Shown piece after piece: positions 32,134 through 44,297 of a DNA stretch of 64,000 nt. How positions within the stretch are numbered: position 1 is the first letter of the stretch; the number at the start of each line of letters is the position of its first letter. The translations under genes were made by a program, and so were the position numbers. The DNA is from Clitopilus passeckerianus (taxonomy: Eukaryota > Basidiomycota > Agaricomycetes > Agaricales > Entolomataceae): contig CALYLX010000018.1 in the NCBI GenBank assembly GCA_944990035.1, positions 25,000-88,999 of the forward strand, read 5' to 3'. The notes under the pieces were generated by a model. It was given only the letters and a program-made list of their open reading frames with translations. It was not told where the DNA came from and searched no databases.

Positions 32134-33728
32134 ATGTCTGCAGAGTTTGACGACGTCCTCACAAACCAGCCTGTTGTCATTGACAATGTACGCTATAGCC
32201 GATTCTTTAGACGCGTCCAAAATCCAAACATTAATGTATCATAGGGCTCTGGGACCATAAAAGCTGGCTTTGCAGGACAAGATCACCCGAAGTGCTTCTT
32301 CCCATCCTAGTACGCTTTCGTGCTATGTCCAGTGACACGAGCATGCATTGACCACGGTAATCTGCAGTGTTGGGCGGCCAAAACATGTACGCGTAATGGC
32401 TGGTGCTCTGGAAGGCGATACTTTCATTGGAAGACGTGCCCAAGAGTTTCGAGGGCTTTTGAAGATCAAATATCCCATGGAGCATGGCATCGTTACTGAC
32501 TGGGACGACATGGAGCGTATATGGAACTGGGTATATGCTGAAGAACTTGGAACACTTAGCGAAGAAGTGAGCATCATGTTCTCTACCTCCGTCTGTAACG
32601 CGTAGACTTCTTACAACGAAAGCCAATTAGCACCCAGTCCTCTTGACGGAGGCACCGCTAAACCCAAGAAGCAACCGTGATGTTGCTGCCCAGATATTCT
32701 TTGACACCTTCAATGTACCTGCGCTCTTCACATCAGTTCAAGCTGTCTTGTCTCTGTAAGCATCCTAATAGCTCTTGAATGACGTGTGGTGAATTAACTC
32801 GGCTGTTTCATCGCTAGGTATTCTTCAGGGCGAACAACAGGAATAGTTTTGGATTCAGGCGATGGCGTAACACACGCAGTTCCAGTTTTCGAAGGTTTCT
32901 CAATGCCTCATGCCATACGGAGAGTCGACGTTGCGGGAAGGTTGGACTTGGGTTCTCGTCGCATCTGCATTTCCACTCATTCGACTTAGAGACGTGACTG
33001 AACATCTTCAGCTACTACTCCGTAAATCAGGCCATCACTTACACACAACGGCAGAGCGAGAGGTCGTGCGGACTATCAAAGAGAAATGTTGTTACGTGGC
33101 ATTGAACCCAAACAAAGAAGAAAAGGACTCGCTTGGACGAACAGAAGAGTTCAGACTTCCAGACGGAAATGTTGTTCAGGTATTTTTATTCCTTTAAACG
33201 ATTGGGCGGAATCCTGAATTGCGACTTTGAGCTCGGTCCTGAACGGTTCCGCGCGCCAGAGATCTTATTCAATCCTGAACTCATTGGTCAAGAATATGCA
33301 GGTGTACACCAGGTGGTCGTAGATTCCATCGGCCGCGTTGACATGGATCTGCGCAAAAGTTTGTATTCGAATATAGTTCTCAGCGGTGGTAGCACCTTGT
33401 GCAAAGGTGTATCAGATTTGCAGATTCATCCAAGAGTCAAGTACTGACAACCTATGTTCTCCCCTGTAGGATTTGGCGATCGATTATTAAATGATGTCAA
33501 GAAACTTGCCTTAAAGGACGTCAAGATCAAGATCTATGCGCCACCTGAGCGCAAGTATTCAACATGGATTGGTGGTTCTATTCTAGCAGGCCTCAACACA
33601 TTTAAGAAGGTAAGAGCACTTCGGAGGACCAAACGAAATAAATTCAAAACTCTCCCCATCAGATGTGGGTCTCCGCGGAAGAATATCAGGAGGACCCGGA
33701 TATCATTCACAAGAAATCGGGTTTCTAG
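32134..33728 (+). CDS. ARP1: actin-related protein 1 (centractin), dynactin filament subunit
   Basis: Forms the short filament of dynactin, the dynein activator needed for nuclear and organelle transport in hyphae. ATG at 32134 ([18 protein letters not shown]), then [19 protein letters not shown]. Strongly conserved Arp1 blocks: [64 protein letters not shown] and [17 protein letters not shown]. The C-terminus [20 protein letters not shown] is typical of Arp1 rather than actin. TAG at 33726-33728. About eight introns of 45-70 bp. Nucleotide-binding loops are intact. Confidence 0.96.
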
Positions 33729-33984
33729 ACAGGTTGACCTGGAGCACACTGGGATACCATTCCATCATATACATACCAGTAATCTACCCTCACAATCTTG
33801 TAATTCTCAGGAGGATGACACCCCACGCCCCAGCCTTCGAAAGTTGATGGAAGTTGATGATTTTGATGCATACAACCGTACTATTGATGGGTAAAGAACG
33901 CATATGCATGCAATGATACATAAGATTGTCGCGCGAGTGAGAACATGCATGCATGATAGATGTACAAGTAGGGTCGCGAGGCGT

Positions 33985-34622
33985 TTACTTGCCCTTCTTG
34001 GGAGGCTCGGCAGCCTTGCTCTTCTTCGTTCCTCGGAACTGGGGAGAATAAGTATGCGGTCAATAGCCTGTAAGGAAAATATATCGTACCTTTTTGGCAC
34101 GGTTTTTACGCTCCTTGCGCAGCTTGCGAGAAGCTTTCTCAACCTTGGGTGCGAGGCCAGACTGGTGTAAGTCAGTCAGCGACGCTCAATCGGACACAGG
34201 ATAATAATTAAAGACATACGCGGACCAGCCTGTATCGAGGCTCAAACTTCTTTTGTGATGCCTCATCGTCATAAATCAAGGCAAAACCAGTACTCCTTCC
34301 ACCACCAAATACTGTCCTGAATCCGAAAGTTACGACACGGTTCTTGTCGGTTTTGTAGAGTGAGGCAAGCTTCTCGGAGAGCTCAGCCTTGGAGACGTTT
34401 GGACGACCAGGGTGGAGGACATCGAGGACGAATTGGCGACGAGCCAGAAGGCGGTTGGTGATGAACTTGCGCGTTCGCAGGGTGACTGGTGCTGATGAGT
34501 CGGCCTGAATCAATTACAAAATCCCGTTAGCAAGGTGATTCAAGCTGGGACCTCAAAGTAACAGGGCGTTTGTACACTGTCCGTGTTGACCAGAGAGGTT
34601 CAGGCGTCGATTTACTCACCAT
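33985..34622 (-). CDS. RPS24: 40S ribosomal protein eS24
   Basis: Small-subunit ribosomal protein needed for 18S rRNA maturation. The ATG (34620-34622) is the last codon of its own exon: a 115 bp intron (34505-34619) starts right after it, and exon 2 begins [20 protein letters not shown]. Next come [39 protein letters not shown] and EPRYRLVR. Two more introns join [19 protein letters not shown] and [17 protein letters not shown], with TAA at 33985-33987. About 140 residues, somewhat longer at the C-terminus than in yeast but normal for filamentous fungi. An intron directly after the start codon is common in ribosomal protein genes. Confidence 0.97.
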
Positions 34623-35057
34623 TCTTACGCCTACGAGATCTTGAGATTATGTCGCGAGAGATGTAGGGCGATGGACAGGCGGTGGCTGAAACGGACTACA
34701 CAGTTTTTCGGAGTTGTCCGAGCTTTGTTGGGTGACAAATGTCACCCCTGCGTGACTCCGACAACAGGCAATCCCTCTTGAACTATTGAATTTTATCAGC
34801 CTTCTTGTGCCATTTTCCAGGTGTAAAGCTGAAATCCGGCAGCAACAATCAATGAAGTCGAAGTTCTAGGTTATCATCCCTTAAATGTGGACTCTCACGT
34901 GCTGATACTGGTTCTGGGTTCGTAAACTAGACTAAATACAAAACGAGGAAAGTAAAATATTCGTAATCCAGCGTGATTTATGTGCGACAACTTAAGAAAA
35001 GTAACAAGTAACATGCGATCTTTTCGCCCAGAAAGACAGTGGAATTAGGAGCAACGT
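34623..35057. other. intergenic region upstream of eS24 and downstream of TPD3
   Basis: 435 bp. It contains the eS24 promoter and 5' UTR and the 3' UTR of the PP2A gene. An AT-rich stretch near 34925-35010 is likely 3' UTR. No coding signature found. Confidence 0.5.
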
Positions 35058-37212
35058 TCAAACTGCATCTTGAGCCTTCTGTAAGGCACGTGTAGCAAAG
35101 TATCTAACATCCGCATCGGGATCATTTTTCTGCTGCTGGAGAGCAGGTACAACCTGTTGTTGAACGAGCTCAACTCCTTCCGACGTCTTGCTGAATGTTG
35201 TTGCCAATACCTCCAACGATTTCGCGACGTTAAACCGGATGTTGGGAATAGGGTCATTGGCGAGATGCAAAAGCGGCCCGATGATTTCCGTCCGAACTAT
35301 ATCGAGGTTCAAGGAAGGTAGTATAGTCTACGAACGATCGAAATTTAGTATTAATCGACTTGAATTTTCATCCTCCTCACCGTTATGGCCTGTACTGTGG
35401 TCATTCTGAAGAGATAGTTGGGATGTTGGCCCATATTCATAACCTTTGGGACGATGGCAACCCTGGCCCACTCAACGCCGAATACTTCTGTGAGCTTCTT
35501 CAAGTTGACGGTAGCGGCTTCACGTATGCTATAAACCGTGTCGCCTAACCACGACATGCAAAGATTCCCAAGTTGCTCGTCAAAGAATGGTTTTCCGAGT
35601 TGAGTTGCGAGGAGGGGGATGTACTCGATGATGGCTTGTCTAACTCGCCATGATTTATCCTCAGCCAGCTCCACAATGGCGGGAAGAAGGCTCTCGGATA
35701 GCAATTCAATACCGATAACTGTCACGCGACAGGTTAACCAAGATCGCCACGATTCGCCACAGAACACATACCAGAGTTAACGGTTTCAAGTTTGCTGATG
35801 ATATTTAGTCTGACTTCGGGGAAATCATCCTTGAGGAGGTGAAGGAAGAGAGGAAGAAGGTGTTCGACAGTGGTGTCCTTTCCAAGCAGCGGGGCTAGGC
35901 CACTAATTTGATTTGCAAGAGATGCCCGAACGTGCTGAGATGAATCTTGCGACAGATCTTTTACACAAGGGACAATGCGTGCAAGAATAACCTCTGGGTC
36001 CAGTAATTTCGAGAAGCCTTGACACGGCGTCATTGGCGCCAATGAGAGGAAATATAGCAGAGTTAGTCACCTGGTATCTGGCCAGCTGCGGCCGTCTTGA
36101 CTTCTGCCTCGTTGTCCTTGAGAAGTTGGACGTAATGCCCAATCAGCTCCTCGCGTACAAGTTCGCTGCCTACAGCTTCCGCGAGCTTAGAATCCAAATA
36201 ATATCAGCATTCAACCCCCCTCCATGCAGATGATTTTTCACCTCGTTGAAGTGGGAAGCTGCCATGTATCGGACACGCCAGCTCTTGTCGCCAATGCTAT
36301 GTCGTATTTGCTTCAACAGTTGCTCCTTGACCTCGGCAGGTGTCATGCGTTGTGCGAGGACAATGAGATCCTCAATTGTGAGAAGTCGTACGGAATCTTG
36401 GTCGTCTGATTGCAGTCGGCGATAGATGGGCAACCCGTCCGATAGAATGTGTGGTTGGGCGAAATGTTTTAGGAGCGGCTGCACTCAGTTAGCAGCTGCA
36501 GGAGAGGGCAGGAATAGGTTGTAATACGCACGCCGAGCCATTTAGCAGCCGCCCTTCGCACCATTGGTGTATCATCTGCACCAAGTGCGGTAAATCCCTT
36601 CCTCAAGTCATCTTGGATACCAGGCGAGACCTTTGCATAAACAGCAGGGTAAAGGGCGGCAGATGATGTCCTCGAGGTAAACCATTCGCCTTGCGAAAGT
36701 CGTTTGAGGAGGGGTATGTACACTTCTTCGGTCTGCTCTTTAGAGAGAACAGCCGCGATCTTGGTTATAGATTCTGCTGCCTGATAGAGAATCAGACGCT
36801 AGTTTGGTGGTGTATTCTGAATATAGTCACCTTGTCTCGCACCAGCGTTTCTTCTACCGCAGACAGATTCTCAAGAGGCGCGAGTAGGATATGTGCATAC
36901 TCCTTCCCTCCAATATATTCTTCAAAATTCTTACCCAACTCCTCCGCCAAGGCGAGTAAGACCTCATCTTCATCGTCAACTGAATCTTGAAGGAAAGGTA
37001 TAAGCTCCTCGCGAGCGCGATCAGGTCCAAGGGCAAGGGCAATAGTTGGAATGCTATGGATTGCATTTAAGCGAAGTTGGACATCTTCTGAGCGCAGCTC
37101 GTCCATAAGAATGGCGATCGGGGCGATCTTGAGACGTGTTCGTCAACGATTCTGGCCAGATAACGCGTTCAAGAAGGAGACTTACATCTTCGGGAGGAAA
37201 GCTAGGATCCAT
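35058..37212 (-). CDS. TPD3: PP2A scaffold subunit A (PR65/Tpd3)
   Basis: HEAT-repeat scaffold that joins catalytic C and regulatory B subunits of protein phosphatase 2A. ATG at 37212 gives MDPSFPPED, an intron, then [24 protein letters not shown] repeats follow throughout: [67 protein letters not shown], and [17 protein letters not shown]. It ends with [20 protein letters not shown] and a stop at 35058. The number of repeats fits the 15 of PR65. About eight short introns. Its start is divergent to REV3 with 151 bp between ATGs. Confidence 0.95.
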
Positions 37213-37363
37213 AGTTTCTTGAATTTACTAATATTCTAGTTTCAAGGGTGCAATGAGTTGAAGTTTGAGTGAATGGTTGGATACAAGGACCCTTTCTTCG
37301 CCGTGAGAGGGCCTTGCTGTAACCTCAAGATCGAAGGGTTTGTTTGTCACGTGCGGGCCGATA
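37213..37363. promoter_or_regulatory. 151 bp divergent promoter of TPD3 and REV3
   Basis: Shared upstream gap of a PP2A and a DNA polymerase zeta gene. It contains a CACGTG box at about 37349-37354, a possible bHLH site. Confidence 0.4.
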
Positions 37364-40300
37364 ATGGCTCTTGACTCCCAAGACTCCGAACAGGTGCTGA
37401 AGCCAAAGGACCCTCGACTGAGCGTCCAGATTACACAAATTGACCATATCTTGACCAAGTCAGGCCTTTTAGACTCCTCGCCGCTACCTTTTGCACCAGT
37501 CATCCGAATTTTCGGTGCATCGACCATAGGGAAGAAGGCTTGCTTGTACATACATCAGGTCTATCCTTATTTCTATGTCGAGTATCATGGGGAACTGGAC
37601 GCCACCAGTGGTATGTACTCGCCTTTTAAGCCACAGTTCTTGTTTATGACATTCCCATTCACAGTGAGGAATTACATCAGAAGATTGACGCAGTCTCTCA
37701 GCCACGCAATCGCGCTCTCACTGAAACACAAACCGGGTTCACCAAATGCACAATATGTGCGGTCGGTTGTTCTTGTGAAAGGTGTTCACTTCTATGGCTT
37801 CCACTCCTCATACTCTCCTTTCTTGAAAATCCTTATCGCCAACCCTGCCCACGTACATCGCGCAGTAACTATCCTTCAATCAGGAACTGTAATGGGAACT
37901 CGCTTTCGCACATTTGAGAATCACCTCGGTTACATTCTACAGTTTTTGTGTGACTTTGGCTTGTATGGCTGTGGCTGGATTGACCTTGAAGACGTCCTGC
38001 AACGTCACTCTGAACATCCTGACGAAGAAGAGGTTGGATCAAGCTTGAATGGGACAACCTTCGCCACATCGCCGTCCTCACGGCAATCTCGTACAGCTTT
38101 GGAGGTGGACGCAATTGCACCACACATTCTCAACCGGAAAAAAATCCCGGCAAGGAATCTTCACCATCAACTGCACATCCCTGCCCCTCCTTTACCACAA
38201 GAACCTGTTGTCCTCGGAGTCAGGGAATTGTGGGAAGACGAACGGCGTCGACGAATTGCGCGTGGTCTTCACCCCTCTCCAGAAATGCCAGTCGATCCCA
38301 GCGAGAGTTCGCGAGGAAAGGGAGGCGATTGGGTCGCAGAAGCACGGTGGTGGCTCCAGCTACGCAAGAAAATCGAAGCTGATAGCCCTCAGGATGTTCC
38401 CCACCCTCCAACCTGGGAACACTCGGCGATGACGGCCTTCGAAAGTGTAGAGGCGATATGGGACGAGCAGTGGCGAACCTGGAAGTCGACTCAAAGCAGT
38501 TGTGAAGAGGACAGACGATCAGATTTCGATGGCAATGATCCAGAGCTTGGGATGCCACCATTAAGCAGAGAATCTGAATCTCCTGAAGTGGATCTGAAAC
38601 TATTGTCTGCTCAGGACATTAATGAGGCAGCCGAGATGGACGAGCAAAGGGCTATCTGTGATGAAGAGGAACAATCTGACGATGATTTCGAATACCTTGA
38701 TGATGTACAGATGGACGACGAGGAGGCTCTTTCAGAAGTAGGGGAGGAGATCGAAATGGAAAACCCATTCGAGGATCTGGAAGCTCCTGCACCACCTTCC
38801 CAAACCCCCGAATACAGGCTCAAGAGGTAATTCTGGACTGGCATGTATTTTTGCAATCTTGTTTCTGATATCTTGCATACAGTCCTAGGAACCTATCACG
38901 GAGCCAAGATAAGCGAAGCACCCCCGCAACGCCCATAAGGTGCTCGCTAGTGTCTTCGCTATAACCTCGAACCTAATTCTTATTCTAGGGCCAAGGGTGA
39001 AAGCAGATCCCCGCACCTGTCACCAACAACACACGGCTCACTATCCGATGACGATGCCACTCCTCGACCCAGGACCCACTTTACCTCTCATTCGGATGCC
39101 AATACAGAGACAATTGGAACTAACGATGAAGGAATACCGAGGTCAACTTTCCTTGTTATATCTCGGGTACCATGGTTAACAACAGGTATAGTCAAGATAA
39201 GGACTTTTTCTGGGCAGATGACAGGACCCCCGAGCTGAACACTATTTCTCTTTCTCCTGAAGGTCAGGTTATTCCTTGGGCGCCGTCGATCCAGTTCGAC
39301 GAACACTGAACTTGTGCCTTCAGTTCATCCTTCTGTTCCAACTTTGGCAAAAAGACGGCGGAACTACAACTCACAGACAAAACAAGGCTCATGCCCTTTT
39401 CAGACTGTGAAGATTTTCAACGCAAATAGACACGAATACGCCTTGCCCCCACCCTCTCGGCACTCCCTCATGGCAATCTTGGGTGCTCTTGGCCTTCCAC
39501 AGAGAATATACCAAACCCCATTCTACTCGAACGAAGAAGATGTGCCGGAAAAGCCAAGAGAATACGCCGGATTGGTCTATTATCTGAAAGGAAGTGGAAT
39601 GGCTTCCCTTGATGATTGGGGAGGCCCTGAGAATAAACACCCAGCTACCGGCCTGAGAGCCTGTGAAGTTGATGGCTGGGAGTATACAAGTTCTCCCCCC
39701 AGCCGTAAAGAACTCAAGCGTTGGTTAACTCACAACCGCATAGCCTTCCAGTCAAGAAAGAAAGAGGATTCAAAATCCCAGGTAATTGCACAAACCCGGC
39801 CTTATTCCTTCAGCTGATGTTTCCCTAGGTTAAAGGGCCCACCCCACACAATATCTATGGTCTGAGCACGCCGAGTATCTTCAAGAATGCCGGGAGTTCT
39901 GGACGGAACAATATCACCTTGTTATCCCTAGAACTATTCGGTGAGTCTTGTGATATAATTCAAATTTTCTTATCTGAAATTGCCTGAGTTCCGACAAAGG
40001 GCGAAAAGGTCCCAAACCCGCAGGAAGATCAGATAGTTTCTTTATCGTTTGCCTTCCAGGCGAATGAACAAGTGGTCGAGAAAGGAACTATTCTTGTTCA
40101 ATCTGCCAAAATGATTTCTCGATATGTCCTCGAGGAGCCCATTGAAGTAGTCGAGAATGAACTTGATCTTCTGAATAGAGCCATCGACCTGGTCAATGAT
40201 CTCGAACCCGATATTCTTACTGGGTGGGATGTCCAACGGGCCTCTTGGGGCTATCTTGACGCTCGGGGCAGGACATACGGTATGGTTCAATGAACTGGTA

Positions 40301-43277
40301 GTTACATCTTTGATTCAGCTCCGTAAATAGGCCTTGAAGTTCCCGAACTAATCTCCCGTGGCCCTTTGCCCAATGCCAGGGCGTCTCTGCAATGGGAAAC
40401 ACGGAAAACGTCGACCTTCAAGGTAGCCGGTCGCCACGTTTTTAACCTGTGGCGGTTGATGCGCTCAGAAAAAGCCTTGACGAGCTATTCCCTTGAGAAT
40501 GTGGTATTTCACACCCTCAAGAGAAGGTCAGCCCTAAATTATCACTCATATCAAGGAGAAGATTGCAGCTAATCGTCTTCTTTATTCCATATCCAGAGTA
40601 CCATTTTACAGCTATTCCACATTAACAGAGTGGTTCATGAGTGACATCCCCAGTCATGCCATTCGCGCCCTGCAATACCACTCTAATCGAGCTTCTCTCG
40701 TCCTGGAGCTCATAGATCAGTGCGAACTGGTTACGAAGACAGCGTGCGTCCGATAAATGCTATTCTAACATCTGTGCCGTTTAAATAGGCAATTGCAGAG
40801 AGTTTGCTCGGGTTTTTGGTGTTGATTTCTTTTCCGTAATAAGCCGTGGATCGCAATTCAAAGTCGAGTCGTTCATGTTTCGCCTTGCGAAGCCGGAAAG
40901 TTTCGTGTTAATATCACCTAACAAACGAGATGTAAGCACGAGCATCTCCCTCCCTGCGTTTACAGACTCTGACTCGTTTTTAGGTAGGGCGGCAGAATGC
41001 CGCCGAGTGCATGCCGCTCATCATGGAACCTCAATCTGCGTTGTATACAAGCCCACTGCTTGTCCTCGATTTTCAGTCCTTATACCCTTCGGTTATGATC
41101 GCATACAACTATTGCTACTCGACTTGCCTTGGCCGTGTACGACCTTTCCAAGGCAAAAACAAGTTCGGAGTGGTACCAGATCTGGAACTCCCACCAGGTT
41201 TGCTACCAACATTGGGTGACCACGTTCATAGCAAGTATTCTGGGTTCCGGTTCATTATACTCCGTTCTGACCCATGCCTCAGTTGCACCGAATGGGATAG
41301 TCTACGTTAATTCGGAGGTCAGGAAGGGACTTCTGGGTAGAATGCTGATCGAACTTCTTGAGACGCGAGTCATGGTCAAGCAAGCACAGAAATCTGCTGG
41401 GAACGATAAGGTTCTGAGGCTATCGTTAAGTATCAGAGTACATGTTAGCTCATCCTTGATGCCAGATCTTGCGCCGCATCCTCGAAGCAAGACAACTGGG
41501 CCTCAAATTTATCGCCAATGTCACATATGGGTATACATCAGCGTCATACTCGGGGCGGATGCCCGCTGTTGAGATTGCGGATAGCATCGTACAGAGTGGG
41601 AGGGAGACACTGGAGAAGGTAAGGCTTCAACAATCCGGATGTGAGCATAACAATAACGCAACTTAGGCGATAGCCGTGATCAACAATTCTGATAGATGGG
41701 GAGCAAAAGCCCGTAAACCTTACTGCTTCGATCATATCTCGTCCCTGACGCTCAATCATTTAGGTTGTCTACGGAGACACAGATAGCCTCTTCGTGTAAG
41801 TCAGAGAATGCCTTTCGCGCTGACCCACTCAAAATCCAAGGCAGATACTTGTCCGGAAGGACCAAGGATGAAGCCTTTAGGATCGGCAATGAAATTGCAG
41901 CGACGATTACTGCACAGAATCCATCACCCGTGAAACTCAAGTTTGAAAAGGTATGGGTATACAATCACTTCGCCCCTCTCCGCCAGTCATCACACCAGCA
42001 GGTATATTTCCCCTGCGTCTTGATCGCAAAGAAGCGATATGTGGGGTTCAAGTACGAGAGTCCGGACGACTTGGAACCCATATTCGACGCGAAAGGAATA
42101 GAAACTGTTCGCCGGGATGGTGTCCCAGCTCAACGGAAGATGACGGAGAACGTCCTCAGGTATTTTCCAGATGCACGAGCTGTGATCCTGCATTGACCAA
42201 TGTGATCCTCACAGGATGCTGTTCCACAGTCGAGATTTGAGTTCAATCAAGGAGTACTGCACAAAAACATGGATCAATATGCTCGAAAATCGAACATCCA
42301 TTCAAGAATTCATCTTTGCGAAGGAGGTACGCATGGGCACATACAGGTACGGCGAAGTCAGGCATCAAGCTTCGAACGCATCCAATCTGATTGCCAGTGA
42401 CCACCTCCCACCACCACCGGGGGTTGCAGTTGCGGCCAGAAAGATGCTACATGACCCTGTGAATGAGCCCCATTATGGCGAGCGTATCCCATATGTGATT
42501 GCTCGCGGAGCACCCGGGTTAAGACTCACGGAAAGAGCGGTCGACCCTATGGAAATGCTATGTGATAGGTTTGACAGTTGTCCGCAATCTTGAATATGGC
42601 TAATGTTAACTCTGCCCAGCAGCGAGTTGCAGATTGACGTTGCGTACTATATTTCCCGGGTGCTAATTCCGCCTCTGGAACGAGTGCTCAGCCTTGTCGG
42701 TGTCGATGTAAGGCAGTGGTTCGATGAAATGGCGAAGCCACAGGTGGTGGGGCCATCCTCGCCTTCGAAGGCAATGGCTGACGTTCTCTTGACTCCGGGA
42801 AGGTCTAACCTCGGGGAGCATTTTTCAACTATGCAATGCGTCATTTGTGGTGGCTTTGCGCCTGAAGGTCAGTATTGTGAAGATTTGCTGGAAACATGCT
42901 GATACTCATGGGGTTTAGACCTGTGTTACGATTGCTACAAGCAGCCGCAAGAAACTTGGGCACGATCACAGACTCGCCAGCACATGAACGACAGGCACCT
43001 CATGGATACTTACTCGACTTGCATAGCTTGTTCGGGCTCGCAGAATGGGGACGAAATCAGATGCGAGTCTCTTGAGTGCCCGTGGCTATATTCACGTAAG
43101 CGAGCGGAGGATAATACCGACTACCTCGAAGAAGTCCAAGATCTTCTTTGGGCTTTGGATCACGACCCCGACTCCGATTCTTCTGAAGACGGAGAGAGCG
43201 ATATAGGTTCCATAGCAATGGTAGACGAAGATGAGGAAGAGATGGCATTTTATGATGATATATATCAAACGCCATAG
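37364..43277 (+). CDS. REV3: DNA polymerase zeta catalytic subunit REV3
   Basis: Family B polymerase that extends mismatched or lesion-containing primers in translesion synthesis. ATG at 37364 (MALDSQDSEQVLKPKDPRL). The REV3 N-terminus (FAPVIRIFGASTIGKKACLYIHQVYPYFYVEY) is whole. A long acidic middle follows, then an exonuclease-like domain (EPDILTGWDVQ, SWGYLDARG near 40240). Polymerase motif A is DFQSLYPSVMIAYNYCYSTC (41068), motif B ANVTYGYTSASYSGRMP (about 41515), and motif C VVYGDTDSLFV (about 41764). The C-terminus has two Cys4 clusters (CVICGG...CYDCYK; CIACSG...CESLECPW) for the accessory subunits and an iron-sulphur cluster. The intron before motif C needs a non-standard donor at about 41710. 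Many introns; internal borders from 39000 to 41000 are approximate. Confidence 0.93.
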
Positions 43278-43326
43278 ATCTCCATGCTATCTAAACCGGA
43301 TATGCGATACAATTGGATTACCGGGA

Positions 43327-44031
43327 TTACACTGTTTGGTATGCTTGTGGTGCGGGTTGCTGCACCCCCTGCGCACTTGGCCTCTGGGGAGCTGGACCGG
43401 ATGTTTCCAAACTCTGGTAACCATCATTATCCGCAGACGTGAATCCTCCAGGCATGGACCAGACTGAAAGGAAACTCAGTATAAGTAGCAACAGCTGAGA
43501 GAGCAGAACATACGGGTTGGCCCATTTCCCCCAAAGGTATGTGGAACGCCGAAGCCAGTACCCCTTTGACGCAATGTCCATGCACTGGCCAGCAAGGTGG
43601 GGATCTACGAAAGATGAGCTAAGTAACGGTGAGTGGAATGAGGAGACCGACCTTCAGAAGTTGGAGTATGATTGTGAGCAGTCGGACAAATCCATTTTGC
43701 TCGTTCTTGGCCATCCAGATTATATCGTAAATGACGGATGCGCCAATTAGGCCGGTGAACTGCAATGAGTCTTTGAGCTGATGGACAGGGAACCAACTTA
43801 GGCGGTTACCAGTTGCATGGATTGAGAACTTTCAGTGTTCTCTTGAGCATAGCTGCCAAAAAGTATTATAGGAAGGTTGTACGCCGGTGCAGAGAAAGCA
43901 CTGGTCGCGAACGACAATACCTATTGCAGTGCCTTGTCAGACACCAATAGTTGTAGCTGTGGTCTATTGGAAGAACTCACTGTGTCGATCAGGAGGAGTT
44001 TGGATAGATCAAGTCGCTGGGCAAAATCCAT
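43327..44031 (-). CDS. small multi-span membrane protein conserved in fungi
   Basis: Unknown function. ATG at 44031 (MDFAQRLDLSKLLLIDT); a 60 bp intron joins it to VLSFATSAFSAPAYNLPIIL. Further exons read FTGLIGASVIYDIIWMAKNE, RLLTIILQLLK, then IPTLLASAWTLRQRGTGFG, then VWSMPGGFTSADNDGYQSL, ending in a Gln/Pro/Ala-rich tail (PAPQAYQTV). Three or four transmembrane helices, about 160-170 residues. The order of helices recalls the AGTRAP family of animals, but the resemblance is weak and by eye only. The tail is hydrophilic and probably cytosolic. It is tail to tail with REV3 (49 bp) and head to head with AP-2 alpha (266 bp). Confidence 0.7.
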
Positions 44032-44297
44032 GGTTCTTCCTCTACTCGTCCTTTGTATACTTAGTCCGTCCTGGTGGTTGCGTTCGGGTTATAAAGTGTC
44101 GTGTCGCTTTGCTTCCGAGCCTAAGTTGGTTCTATGACTGCGTAAACGCGAGAGAAATCCCAGCGGTAACTCGAGGCCGAATGATCCTTACGTAAACCAC
44201 TTTACTGTGATTCACTTGGCGCGGCGAATGGTTGTGCTCACTGATCACAGTTAAGTTCACGTTCTCCAAGGCCAAAGGCCTTGTACCACCAGCAAAG

